Positions 35,530-46,055 of a stretch of 64,000 nt of DNA are shown here, piece by piece (within the stretch, counting starts at the first letter, position 1; each line of letters starts with the position of its first letter). Source of the DNA: Paguma larvata (Eukaryota; Chordata; Mammalia; Carnivora; Viverridae). Both the position numbers and the translations under genes were made by a program. The stretch spans positions 4,960,001 to 5,024,000 of the forward strand of contig CM057844.1 of NCBI GenBank assembly GCA_030068075.1. Direction: 5' to 3'. The notes beneath the pieces were generated by a model. That model saw only the letters and a list, made by a program, of their open reading frames with translations. It was not told where the DNA came from and searched no databases.

Positions 35530-35690
35530 TTTTTATATGTTTATTTTACTTGTATATATGTTGCATATACATAAACATATATATGTTTATGATATATTAA
35601 TAAATGTATATTCTGTATACACATGTATGTGTATTTCAACAATATATGTATATTTCATACATATATATATGTTTCAATAATCAAATAAAT
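35530..35690. repeat. AT/ATGT-rich low-complexity stretch with 22-bp perfect palindrome
   Basis: Alternating tatatatg and catatata sequence. Positions 35570-35591 form a perfect palindrome with 11-bp half-site cataaacatat meeting its own complement. Such AT-rich palindromes can extrude cruciforms; here it is probably just low-complexity sequence. Confidence 0.75.
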
Positions 35691-35929
35691 ACCTACATGC
35701 CCACCTTCCAGTTTAAGAAGTAGAATTTTTCCAGTGCTGTTGCTTTGGCCTCTGTGTTCCTTCCTTGTCCCCTCAGAGAACAGCATTATGTTGGCTTTGT
35801 GTTTATCATGATCTTACTTTGCTCTGTAGTTTTGCTCTATATGTATGTATTTCCAAACAATGTATTCTTATTTATAAGCCTTATTAAAGTGATTTTATTG
35901 CCTTCTGCACTCAGTTGCCGATTTCTAAG

Positions 35930-36960
35930 ATTTATCAACACTGTGGCATGTAGCCTAAGTTTTCTCTACCATATGATACTCCATTGTGAATATGCCACAA
36001 TTTATTTTTCCATACTGTTGTTGATGGACATTTATATTGTTTCAACTTTTTTTTATTAATGAAAAATGTAGCTATGTATGCTCTTGTATATGTTTCAAGA
36101 TTTACATGTTTGAGATTTTCTTTATGGTGGCTATCTAGGCATGGAATTAATGAGACATAAAGTAGAAGAATATTCTTTACAAGGGATTGTATGTTTTCCA
36201 AAGCGATTACACCACTTATATTTCTGCCAACAATGTGTTAAGAGTTCCCATTCATCCACATTTTTGTCAACACTTGCTATTGTCAGATTGTGAGTCAGGT
36301 GGGTGAAAATGGGATCTCATTTTAGTTTGCATTTTTCAGATTACTAATAAAGTTTAAAATATTTCCACATGTTGATTGACCATGTGTGTTTCATGTGACG
36401 TCTTTGCCATTTTCTTACTGATTTTTTTGTATCTTTTTCTCTCTTATTTGTATAATTCTTTATATAGTCTGAAGAGCGATCCTATTTTGGTTATGTTTCT
36501 GGCAAATATCTTTTTCCAGTGTGAGGCTTATGTTTTTACTCTCTCAATGTCTTGATAACAGAAGTTCTTAATTTTGGTATTTTTGATTACTAATCATATT
36601 TATAGTTAGGTTTTATGAAAACATTACAATGCCAACTTTACAACGATAAGAATATTTAAGTCTTTCAGTTTTACTCTACACATTTAAGTCTTTTATCTAT
36701 CTGGAATTGATTCTTATTTATGGAGGTAGGGATCTAATTTTATATTATTTTTACCCACATGGATAACCGCTTGTCCTTGGTCCCATTGATTGAATTCATC
36801 TTTCCTTCATTGATCTGAAATGACGTCTTTCTCTCATATATCTTATTTTGACTCATTGGTTACTTTGTCTCTCTGGCCAGTAGTACAAGATCTTAATTAC
36901 TGTAGTTCCCCCACTTCTTTATTCCTTCCCCCAACCTTCTACTGGAAGCAATTTTTTTAC
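35930..36960 (-). mobile_element. Old L1, 3' part, reverse
   Basis: The run ccatatgatactccattgtg, attacaccacttatatttct, gccaacaatgtgttaagagt, tctcattttagtttgcattt, ttttatctatctggaattga and acccacatggataaccgctt follows the familiar reverse-complement text of the L1 ORF2 end and 3' UTR in order. Diverged and fragmented, an older L1M- or L1P-like age. Confidence 0.85.
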
Positions 36961-36989
36961 TATCTTTTGTCTTTCGTTGTTGTTTTTGA

Positions 36990-37930
36990 GAGTTCTGTCA
37001 ATTCCGTTTAGTTGTCATTCCTTGCTATACTTTGTCCTCTTCCTTCAGTTTTCTTGCATTATATTTAGGTGCATTTTATTTGGTTTATACATTTGTCCTT
37101 TTTTGTATATACTATGTGCCATGCATCTTGTTCTTCCATTGTTTCTGGAAAATTCTTGGTATCATTTCTTCAAATATTGCCTCTTTTTTTGTTCTTTCAA
37201 CTCTTTTTTTCTGGAATTTTGAGTAAAATACACTTAGACTTTCTCATTCTGTCTTCCATGTTCTTTAAGTCTCCTTTCACATTTTCCACTTTTCTTGACT
37301 CTCTCGTACATTCTGGGTAATTCATTAGATCTATTTTTCAGATCTTTGTTTATTCATATGGAGTTGGCTTTTTAATACTTCCACTGAGTTTTTTAGTTCA
37401 ACAATGATAAGTTTTGCTTCTGAAAGTTCAGGTTAATTATTTTCAAGTAATTATAATTTCTAATTATCTTTTAATTTCTAATAATTTCTTATAATTTCTA
37501 ATAATCTCTGGTTGCTTACTCATTTTTGTGGTTTCCATCTTTTATGTCTTTAAAATAGTCACAAATTACAATTTTAAATTCTTTCTGATTGTCTGAAGTC
37601 CTTGGGGGTGGGAGTGGGGTCTGAATCTAATATTTGTTGTTTCTGATACTCTTGTACATGATGATTTATTTCCTTGGGTGTTCAGTGATCTTTGATTATG
37701 AGTTCCTAGCTGATGGATCTTAATCTACAGGAAACCCAGATGTCTGAAGTGATGCAGTTTCACCAGGACAATGTGCGTTTGTGTCTTTCAGGAACGAGGG
37801 AGTTCTCCTTTAATCCTGGACTCTGTCCTTTTGCCACTGGCAGTGGTGATAGTAGATTTACCCTTCTGGCAGCCCTGTTTTCACTGATCTGGTTTCTGCC
37901 CACTTTGTGGGGGAGTGTGGATCACTGAGA
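36990..37930 (-). mobile_element. Old L1 or HAL1 5'/ORF1-like region, reverse
   Basis: The part with catttcttcaaatattgcct, tctcattctgtcttccatgt and tttaagtctcctttcacatt is the recurrent old L1/HAL1 ORF1-side text in reverse. It may be the other end of the element at 35930 after an internal deletion, or a separate insertion. Confidence 0.55.
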
Positions 37931-38477
37931 AGATCTTCTTCTTGCAGCCTGAAATTCTTATGTAAAACCTAGTTCTATAGCTGGAGGAAATTCCAAACAT
38001 CTCTCATAGTCATAAGCAGAAGCACCCACGTTCTGCTTTTTAGTTGAGGAAAGATCCTGGGTATATTTCTTTATCACATTAGGTATATATCAGCCTTCTT
38101 TAAGGCTGGGTAGTATTTTTTTTTTTCATGTACTGTTAGTCTTCTAGATATTTCATCCATGACCTACTTCTGTGTTTTAGCTTAATAATTACCCTGTCTT
38201 TTAATTGTATATCTTGGCCCCTCCTTTTCATTTGTTTGCTTGTTTAGTATTTTTCCCTTTAGTTGACTCATTGAACCCTAGGTTTTTTATATACTTTGCA
38301 CTGGAGGACCTTAAATTTACATCTTCATTCTTGACTTAATCTTCTGTTTCACTCCTGGATTTTCATTGCCCACTTACAGTGTATTTGCTTTGGATATTTA
38401 GCCCAAATAGGAAAATTAAAATATCAGAAATCTTCTCAAGCTCTTTTATCGTTATCCTTCCTTCTTTCCTCCCTTCC

Positions 38478-38527
38478 TCCTTCCTTCCTTCCTTCCTTCC
38501 TTCCTTCCTTCCTTCCTTCCTTCCTTC
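38478..38527 (+). repeat. (TTCC)n microsatellite
   Basis: About twelve uninterrupted TTCC units, with diverged CT-rich sequence just before. Likely to be polymorphic in length. Confidence 0.95.
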
Positions 38528-38979
38528 GTTACTATCATTCCCATGATTCCCTAGATAAATATCCTTTTGTGATTTAATTTTCCTCCACTCCCATATACAG
38601 CTCTCATATAAGCTCTTGCCTGTTATTCTGCAGCATTTTCTTTTTTATCTTTTCTTCTCCTTTTCCACCACCAAAAGCTTTATCATCTCATTCCTTATTT
38701 CACTCTAGCAGTTCATACAATTTTCTTCTTAATTTTAATATATCCCACAGATGACTACTAGACTCGTCTTTCTAGTTGTATTTTTAATCACAGTAAACTA
38801 TTGTCTGGAACATACAGTTGCTCATTTTGTCAATATTGGGTTGAAATTTGTAAGCCTGATGCTGAAGGCCCACTGGCAGCTACCTCTTTTAGAAGGTGGT
38901 CTGCCTTTTCTTCTTAACATTTTCCTTCTTCGCCTGACTGCCTTGCATGGCCCGCTATAATCAGCTTCTTTTCCTGCAC

Positions 38980-39290
38980 ATAGAACTTGCTGATTACCAC
39001 TCAGTGCTTCCTGCCTTGAATCCCCTCCTGCCTTCTCTCTACCACTTCATGTCTGTTGCCTTCTTGAACAGCTGTCCTGTAACTGTGAGCCAATTAAGGT
39101 AACACTTTACTCTGAATACCTTTTAGAGAGAGTTTGCTTATGTACACTGTAATCATTTTGTGTAACGTGTATGTTTTGTCTCTCCAAGCAAGTTATAAAT
39201 TTTAGAGGATGCAGATTGCCTCCAAATCTTTTAGTCCTCTCTATTTAACACAAGGCTTAAGTGTTGAGCGGTGCTCAGGAAAGTCTGTTG
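38980..39290 (+). repeat. Probable L2 LINE 3' part, forward
   Basis: Pieces such as cttgctgattaccactcagt, ttgtctctccaagcaagtta and gttgagcggtgctcaggaaa follow the order of L2 3' text (...gtaagctccatgagggcagg... ...ggtgctcaataaa). Strongly diverged. Confidence 0.45.
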
Positions 39291-39731
39291 CACATTTAAC
39301 AAGAAGGCACCAAGTGACCTTTAGATGAGTAGATAGAGTTTACACCTTCCCTGCCTGCACACTCTCCATTCCTGGGTAACTTAGGCCCTCTGCAAAATTG
39401 ACTTCACTATGTATGTGTGCTCAAGCAGAAGTACAAATAAAACCTTAAAATAAATTATTTCCATATAATTTGGCGTCCCTTCTCAATAGATCAATTTAAT
39501 TGAATGTCAATTGACAAAGAAGAAGCCAAAAATTTCAAATCTTGAGTAATTTTATAATTCTATTATAGTAATTTGTGAACACATATCCTTCAAATGGAAA
39601 ACATCATTCAATTTTTTTTGTTGCTATTATTATTGTTTGGTTCTTTTCCTTTAGAAATGTGGACTAGAAACTTAGTCTTGTAAAAATTAGAACTTTCCTG
39701 TAATAAATCCAATATTTCTTTTTGTCTGAAG

Positions 39732-39822
39732 ATCTTAGTTCGAAGAAGCAGCAGCCCCGCTGAATTGGATTTAAAAGATGATTTGCAGCAGACACAAGGA
39801 AAATGTAAGGAAAGACAGAAGA
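39732..39822 (+). CDS. RALGAPA1: RALGAPA1 internal exon I, Ser-rich linker (phase 0-1)
   Basis: The acceptor is ttgtctgaag and the donor AGA|gtaagt. The 91-nt exon begins [17 protein letters not shown] and continues [19 protein letters not shown] (39741-39758) has Arg at -2/-3 and Pro downstream of a serine, so it is a candidate basophilic-kinase and 14-3-3 site, by motif only. The following acidic and Gln-rich part looks unstructured. The final base a joins gt of exon J to make Ser. The acceptor is not strongly pyrimidine-rich next to the AG, though a broader T-rich tract lies upstream. The exon is phase 0-1; it and exon H form a frame-neutral pair. The preceding intron is 4,858 nt and largely old L1 sequence. 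Confidence 0.94.
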
Positions 39823-41245
39823 GTAAGTCCCAGGAAATGCGGTCTGTGTTCATCCCACTTAAGAGCGGATCTGTTTTGTTCTCTTCTACTTTCTAATTTG
39901 TATCTTTCCTCTGAAGAGTCATGGTTGTGAAATGGGACATTTCTATTCCTGGAATCCCAGGATTGATGGATAGTTAGTTGACACATACAGTAAATCAGGT
40001 ACAGTATATTACGTGTGCCTTAGAGGCCTGTCCTTCCACCCCGGGCCTTTCTCCAGATGAGAGGCACAACTAAGGCCAATGGCTGGGTGAGCAAACAAAC
40101 CCAGAAGGAAAAATTATCTTCCCCAGAAAGTTCCCACAGGCTGGAAGCAAAAAGCTTCAGAAGCACATTGAAGTCAATGGTATAAGTATTTGAAAACTGA
40201 AATTTGATTCAAATCCTTAGACATATTATGTATTGTAAACTGTGGCCCCAATACTGTGCTTCCCTGAAATCAGGTCCCTGGCCACCCACCTCTCAGATTG
40301 CATAACAGGCAGCTCCTGCAGATCGAAGCTGGGTTTGGTGGAGGCAGAGGAGCTCCTCTTAGGCTCCACCTTCAGACCTTGTGGGCTTGGAGTTCTGTGG
40401 CAGATGAAGTTAGGGACCTAACAGGTTGGTTTCTGGGGCAACTTTCAGTTTATCTGGTGGCTGGAACAACTTGCAGTTCTTGACAAGTGAAGAGTGGACA
40501 TCAGATTAGAAGCAGCAAGGCTGAGGGATAGTCAGCAGCAAATACAAAGAACAGACAGAAGAGTGAGTAGACAGGAAGGGTAGACACATAAAACTGTTAC
40601 AAAGTAGACAGAAGACTTGGAGAAGCAGACTGTCTAGGTCTGTTTTGTGTCAGATTAAGTAGCTCTATATGGCTTAATAGCCTTTGAAAGCATCATTGTA
40701 TTATGACGAATTAGAACTTTTTAGTGTTTTAAGGGGAGAGAATTTCTTTTGGAGAAAATCTTTTGCAGTTGGACACCTCATCCCCCAGTGAGAGTGAGTG
40801 ATTCACCCTGGGTTTAGGTCTAAATATCGAGCTCAAGGTATAAAGCATCCTTAGACTCTTGTAGCTGGCAGAATAAACTTTCATTCGTGGTGATATGAAT
40901 TCTCACCTTCTTCCTCCACCCACTCCCATTTTGTAGTTGAGTATATTGCAATAGAAAGCTTAAGGACCTGATGTAATCTTTTGGGTATATGGGATAACTG
41001 AATTGAAGACCTCCTTGAAAAGAATGTCACTTGATGTGACATATTACATTCATGGAGCTTGTAATGACTATCAATGCCCTGAACCTGGGAACTTTGTTTT
41101 GTTGGCAAAGATCCCTACAAGTCACCCCTATCCCCTGAAAGATTCCTGCTGTGTCAACTGTTTAGTTACTTGCATGTCGGTAATTGGGAGCATTCTGATT
41201 TCCAGCAATTTGTTATCTCAGACTTTGGTTCTTCTGTTCTGCCAG
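39823..41245. other. Intron I-J (1,423 nt)
   Basis: I see no interspersed repeat or extra exon here. The sequence is of mixed composition and ends with the exon J acceptor tract. Confidence 0.65.
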
Positions 41246-41422
41246 GTGAAAGTGTCAGCAGTGACACAGCTCTGGGCTATAACAATGAGGCAGAGCTGTC
41301 CATGAGCCCATGGCCAACCTGTGAGGAAGACCCAGAACTGAGCACTCCCACAGATGTTGTGACTGACTCCGATGCCCGCCATTGGTTACAACTGAGTCCC
41401 ACTGATGCTTCAAACTTAACAG
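41246..41422 (+). CDS. RALGAPA1: RALGAPA1 internal exon J, acidic Ser/Thr-rich linker (phase 1-1)
   Basis: The acceptor is ttctgccag and the donor ACAG|gtaact. The 177-nt exon is symmetric in phase 1. It reads [20 protein letters not shown], then [18 protein letters not shown] and [20 protein letters not shown]. It is rich in Ser/Thr-Pro pairs (STPTD, LSPTD) and acidic residues, which suits proline-directed kinases and casein kinase 2; this is inference from composition. The last base plus at of exon K gives Asp. The following 12,435-nt intron is the largest complete one here and carries most of the window's SINEs. The match to remembered RALGAPA1 is nearly residue for residue. Confidence 0.96.
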
Positions 41423-42194
41423 GTAACTGCATCTTTGAAAAAGAGGCACCATTGTTACCAGTTGGGAATCCCAGAGTTTCCCAGTTGCAAGAATTCTAGA
41501 GATCCTTTAGCACAATGATGATGGGGTGCTACCTCCAACCAAATTGGTGTAGTAGCTCCAACCACCTGTTCATAATCAATCATGAATTCTCAGAGTTCTT
41601 TGTGGAGGGGATTCTAAAAACAGTGGCCAGATATGGGAGGAAGCAAGCCATGTGGACAACCGCTGTCCCCCATGGGAGGAAGTGGTGATACTCGTGCCAA
41701 GCCTTTGCCATCCTTGACCACATTTGCTTTACTCTAGAAACAGAGAAGAGTGATTCATCCAACTCATATGTATCATAAATCCAGAATAAGTTAAAGAGTT
41801 TGAATAGCTTAGTAATAATATTTTCTTTAATTTTTACAATAAAATATTTGACACATGAGGTAAGCTGTGACATATTTGTAAGTTATGGCCCATAGTACTG
41901 AAATGATCACCAGTGAGTCTACTACCCAACTTAAGAAATAGAATGGCTCCCACACCAGCAAGGTTCCCTATAGGCCCTTCTCAAGTCCCTTCCCTTCTCT
42001 CATCAGCCTGCCACCCTATCCCCAATTTTTCAGTAATAATTCCCTTGATTTCTTTATAGTTTTACCACATATATCTGCATCCTCAAATAATGTATCATTT
42101 AATTTAGATTTTAAGACTTTAAAAAAATGATACCATATTCTGTGTTTTTTGCTACTTTTTCCCCCAGAGTATATTTTTAAGATTCATGAATGGA

Positions 42195-42375
42195 CTACAG
42201 AGGCATACTTTCTGGTCTGAATATGGTTTCTGCCAAGGAATTTCTGGGTGGCCTTGAGAAAGTTAATCTGTCAATTTCTATTTTGTAAAATGTGGGTAGT
42301 AATAGTCCCTTTTATACGATTGTTAGACGAATAAATGCATGAACGCATAAGTTGAGTGCACAGAATAGTGCATAT
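42195..42375 (+). repeat. MIR SINE, forward
   Basis: The phrases gggtggccttgagaaagtta, atctgtcaatttctattttg and gtaaaatgtgggtagtaata followed by gacgaataaatgcatg and cagaatagtgc keep MIR order. Confidence 0.75.
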
Positions 42376-42396
42376 GGAAGTGCTCTGCAGTTTTAG

Positions 42397-42398
<2 letters not shown>

Positions 42399-42437
<39 letters not shown>
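42399..42437 (+). repeat. (CA)n microsatellite
   Basis: About 19 uninterrupted AC units, placed just after the MIR. Sense transcript carries CA repeats. Confidence 0.95.
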
Positions 42438-42439
<2 letters not shown>

Positions 42440-42552
42440 TCCTTCCTGGTCCACCATATTCATACTTATGTGCAGATATCTCTCAGGAAAACAACAAACT
42501 AGAAAGCACAAGTTGAGTAAAAAGTGTTACTAAAATGCTAAAAATCATTTTT

Positions 42553-42745
42553 TAAATTTTATTTTAAGAGAGAGAGAATGCATGCACACATGAGGTGGGG
42601 AGGGGCAGAGAAAGGGAGAGAGAGAGTCAAGAGCAGCTCCATGCTATCAGCAGGGTACCAGGCTTGATCCCAGGAACACGAGATTATGACCTGAGTCAAA
42701 ATCAAGAGTCAGCCACTTAATGGACTGAGCCACCCAGGTGCCCTG
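42553..42745 (-). mobile_element. SINEC-type SINE, reverse, with 21-bp target-site duplication
   Basis: The element is diverged (head reads actgagccacccaggtgccc in reverse) but the flanks 42532-42552 and 42746-42766 (aaaatgctaaaaat then c/a then attttt) agree in 20 of 21 positions. Confidence 0.9.
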
Positions 42746-43422
42746 AAAATGCTAAAAATAATTTTTAGTGATAAAGGCTTAAATTTTACCTTAGTTTTTT
42801 TTTAACCAAACTTTGGTTTTCATTAATTATGATATAAAATTTAACCAGTCTCTAATGATTTTGGAAATTGCTGATGGAGTTACATCAAAACTTAATAAAA
42901 TTTGCATAGAAAAGTTGTATTGAATAAAATCTTTTATCTAAGAGATAGGTAAGACTAAGAAGTTTGATCTTAATGTGTAGTTAATGTGTGTGCTTTAATT
43001 TAGATTAGATTCGTGAACAAAGGAAAGCAAACCATTTAGCTGTAAGTGAATAATGCATTGCCTTATAATACCGCAGTGCTGTCCTTAAAAGACAGAGGAC
43101 ATTTTTGGTCTACGTATTCAAATCTGCCAGTGGGAGAAGGCCTTGCAGAGTCAGTGAGAAAATGATTGACAAAATCATGTGGTTAGTTTTATAAATTATT
43201 GGGTAGCATTTTGTGCTTCTCAAATTTTTGATTCCTTTAAAAATTATTTGCACTTCTTTAGATATATAATGATATATAGATATATGTAAGAATTTTAAAT
43301 AATAATACTGTAAATTTATGAAGTATTATATGGTTTACAAAGAACTTTGAGGCATCCTCTCTGATTCTTTATTGTAAGCAGGCCAAGTCTTCTCAATTCC
43401 GTTTTAGAAATGGAGAAGCTGA

Positions 43423-43637
43423 AGGCACCTGGGTAGCTCAGTTGGTTAAGTGTCCGACTTCAGCTCAGGTCATGATCTTACCATTTGTGGGTTCAATCCT
43501 TACGTTGGGCTCTGTGCTGACAGCTCAGAGCCTGGAGCCTGCTTCGAATTCTGTGTCTCCCTCTCTCTCTACCCCTCCCCCACTCATTCTCTCTTTCTCT
43601 CTCAAAAATAAATAAACATTCAAAAATTAAAAAAAAA
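43423..43637 (+). mobile_element. SINEC-type SINE, forward, with target-site duplication
   Basis: Head: gcacctgggtagctcagttg; middle: catgatcttaccatttgtgg and gggctctgtgctgacagctc; tail: CT-rich, then aaaaataaataaacattc and an A run. Flanks agaaatggagaagctga (43406-43422) and agaaatggggaaactga (43638-43654) agree in 15 of 17. Confidence 0.93.
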
Positions 43638-44529
43638 AGAAATGGGGAAACTGAGACCCAGAGAAAACATATTGTCTAGCTAGAAAGTAATTACCGCCAC
43701 TGGAACTGGCTTCCAAAGTGTTTTGCATCCAATGCGGTGCTATGTCTGCTTCTTTCTACTCCACTGCTGTTAAAATTACAATTGCAACACCCTTTAAACT
43801 ATTTGAGAATTATTTATACATTTATGGAATAAATGGCTTTTTTGGGTCAAATATACAGATTATTCAAGGGAAGTCATTGTGGTTCTGTCAAAGGCAATAG
43901 TGAATTTTCAGTAAGTTGAACTTACTAAAACAAGAACTAGTTTTAATTATTTTTATTGAGAAGAAAGAAAATCGAGTGCTTACTTCTTTTGTCTGTCCTT
44001 TGGAAAGATTAGTTTTGATCCCATTTCAGAGTATGCATGGGACAGGTCAATTTAATAAACTCGTGTGAGGTAATTTTATATGATGCACTCGATGTTGTGA
44101 TTAACTCCTCCAGATACTTAGTTCTTCTTTGAAATACTAATATAGAGAATCGGTACACTCAGTTCAATAGTTCATCTTGTCATCTGTGAAAAGGACAAAC
44201 TGTAATATGATAAGGTTTAAGGATTATCACAGCTCTGAATTTAACTTTCTGTTCTTAAGAGAACAATTTCTTCATAAATGTACAAAATAAAACTCAATGT
44301 TAGCCTGATCTTCAGGACATGCAAAAAGAATGATAAAATGATTTGAGTGTATCTTTGTTTCTCATTGAATAATCCTACCAATTATCAAATGTTTAAGATA
44401 ACAAACTGCTTCTAAAATCTTGAACTCCTTCATCACTAGCAAGCTAACAATTTTATATTTGTTTTCTCATTTACATTATTACATGAACAGCTAGATTTAT
44501 TGTTCATTGTTTCAAAACAGGGATTTGTT

Positions 44530-44975
44530 TTAATCAGGTATGGCAAGATGAAGACCTGGAAATGACTGTTGTGAAAGAAGAAGTTTATACTCACAGGTTG
44601 CTAGAAAAAGGGCTATGGCATGACATGCCGGGGCAGAAGAGGGGGACACATGGGGACATCAGGGTTGATCAGGAGTTGAGAGAGAGAGGAGAAAACATAG
44701 GCAACAGCCTTTATTCTCATTTCCATGGGAAAGGCAAGGCTGGCTAAGCAGGTTTAGGATTGGCTAGTTCGAATAAATGCAGCTGACTTTGGAACATTGG
44801 CACTATCCTCCGTTGCCTGGTACCTGACCCTGGGATGGTAGGCCTTGATGTGTAACTGCTGGGTAAAGGAGGAGTTGGGAAATATGAGTGTTGGATTGGT
44901 GGGCTTACATATGAAAGACACATGCCCTAGTGAACTGTTTCCTATCTCTCAGAGTGAGCTAATCCTGGGAAGGGC
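44530..44975 (-). repeat. Probable solo LTR, reverse, family not assigned
   Basis: On the minus strand: gagaataaaggctgttgcct, then a C/T-rich stretch with cctctctctctcaactcctg, ccccatgtgtccccctcttc, ccggcatgtcatgccatagc and a second box tataaacttcttctttcac. A polyadenylation-type AATAAA followed by a CT-rich U5-like end is LTR style. Termini and target duplications were not resolved. Confidence 0.45.
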
Positions 44976-45329
44976 AGTCTCTTCCTGGTCAGGAAAATCC
45001 TAAGTGGCAGAGCATCAAGAAGACAAAAAATAATAAAACATAGCTAAAACATACATAAATTTTGGTCTGTTGAGGTAATGATTTTGGAGGGGGAATATTT
45101 ATGAATTTATAGCTATGAATCAATATTCCTGCTGATCTCATCTCTTATTTAGCAAATAAACTTACAGTCTAGAAATACTGACTTTTATGCTATAAGAAAT
45201 AAAAAGATGAGCAAGTCATAGCTGCGGCTGACTTCAGAGCTTACCAAGAAAACAGAAGACATTTATCTTGATAGCCACAAACAATGTGATAAGTGTTACA
45301 GAGTTATTTAAAGAAAGTTTTAATCACAG

Positions 45330-45700
45330 GAATAGATAACTAGGACTAATGGAATGGAATAAAAAGTACATATTGAATCCACACAGGAATGGAATTGTGA
45401 TATATGAAAGAGGTGGCATTCCAGATCTGACAAGGAAACAATGTACTGTTCAATGTACTGTGGGCAAGTATTTAGCCAAATGGGAAAAAAATGAAATAGA
45501 ATCCCTACCTCACACCATTCTCATAGGTGGATAAAATACTGAAATATGAAAAAATTTAAAAACTTTTGGAAGAAAAGATTTTCTAAAAACATGTGTAAGA
45601 CCTTGAGGTAGGGAAAATTTTCTTAACTAAGATGCAAAAAGGAAAAAAAAAAAGAAATAAAGAAAAAGAAAAGCTGTCAATCATTATCAATCAATATCAG
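45330..45700 (+). mobile_element. Old L1 ORF2 fragment, forward
   Basis: ctaatggaatggaataaaaa, aatccacacaggaatggaat, gtggcattccagatctgaca, gccaaatgggaaaaaaatga and ccctacctcacaccattctc follow L1 ORF2 3' text in order. Frames are broken. Confidence 0.8.
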
Positions 45701-45924
45701 TAAGAAATATATCATTAATTCAACTTTAGCATAATTAAAATTTTTTTGTTATCAGGAAACTTTAAGAATCCCAAGGGTTTGCAGAACTCCTAAGGGTATA
45801 AAAGCCAACTTTGGTGCTTTTTCCTTTCCAGGTTCCTTCAGGTCAGTGGTATATTTTAAGATAAGGTTCAGTAAGATATTGTATCAAACATTTTAGCTTA
45901 GTTGGAGGAGGGCCATTGGTATTC

Positions 45925-46055
45925 CCCCACTGGAATATAAGCTTCAGGAGTGGGAGGTTGTCAGTCGTGGTCACACAAATTCTTGGCTCCTAGAATCATT
46001 CGTAGCAGGAGAGAAAGTATTCAGTAAATATTTGAATCAATGATTGAATAAGCTT
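45925..46055 (+). repeat. L2 LINE 3' end, forward
   Basis: cactggaatataagcttcag then gagaaagtattcagtaaata and tttgaatcaatgattgaata is the classic L2 3' terminus (gtaagctcc...caggg... ...caataaatatttgttgaatgaa). Confidence 0.8.

Larger units (their letters stand above)
34874..39731. other. Intron H-I (4,858 nt)
   Basis: 34874-35520 is AT-rich unique sequence. There is an AT/ATGT low-complexity stretch at 35530-35690, old reverse L1 from about 35930 to 37930, a TTCC microsatellite (38478-38527) and a probable L2 piece at about 38980-39290. The rest is unrecognised. Confidence 0.65.
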
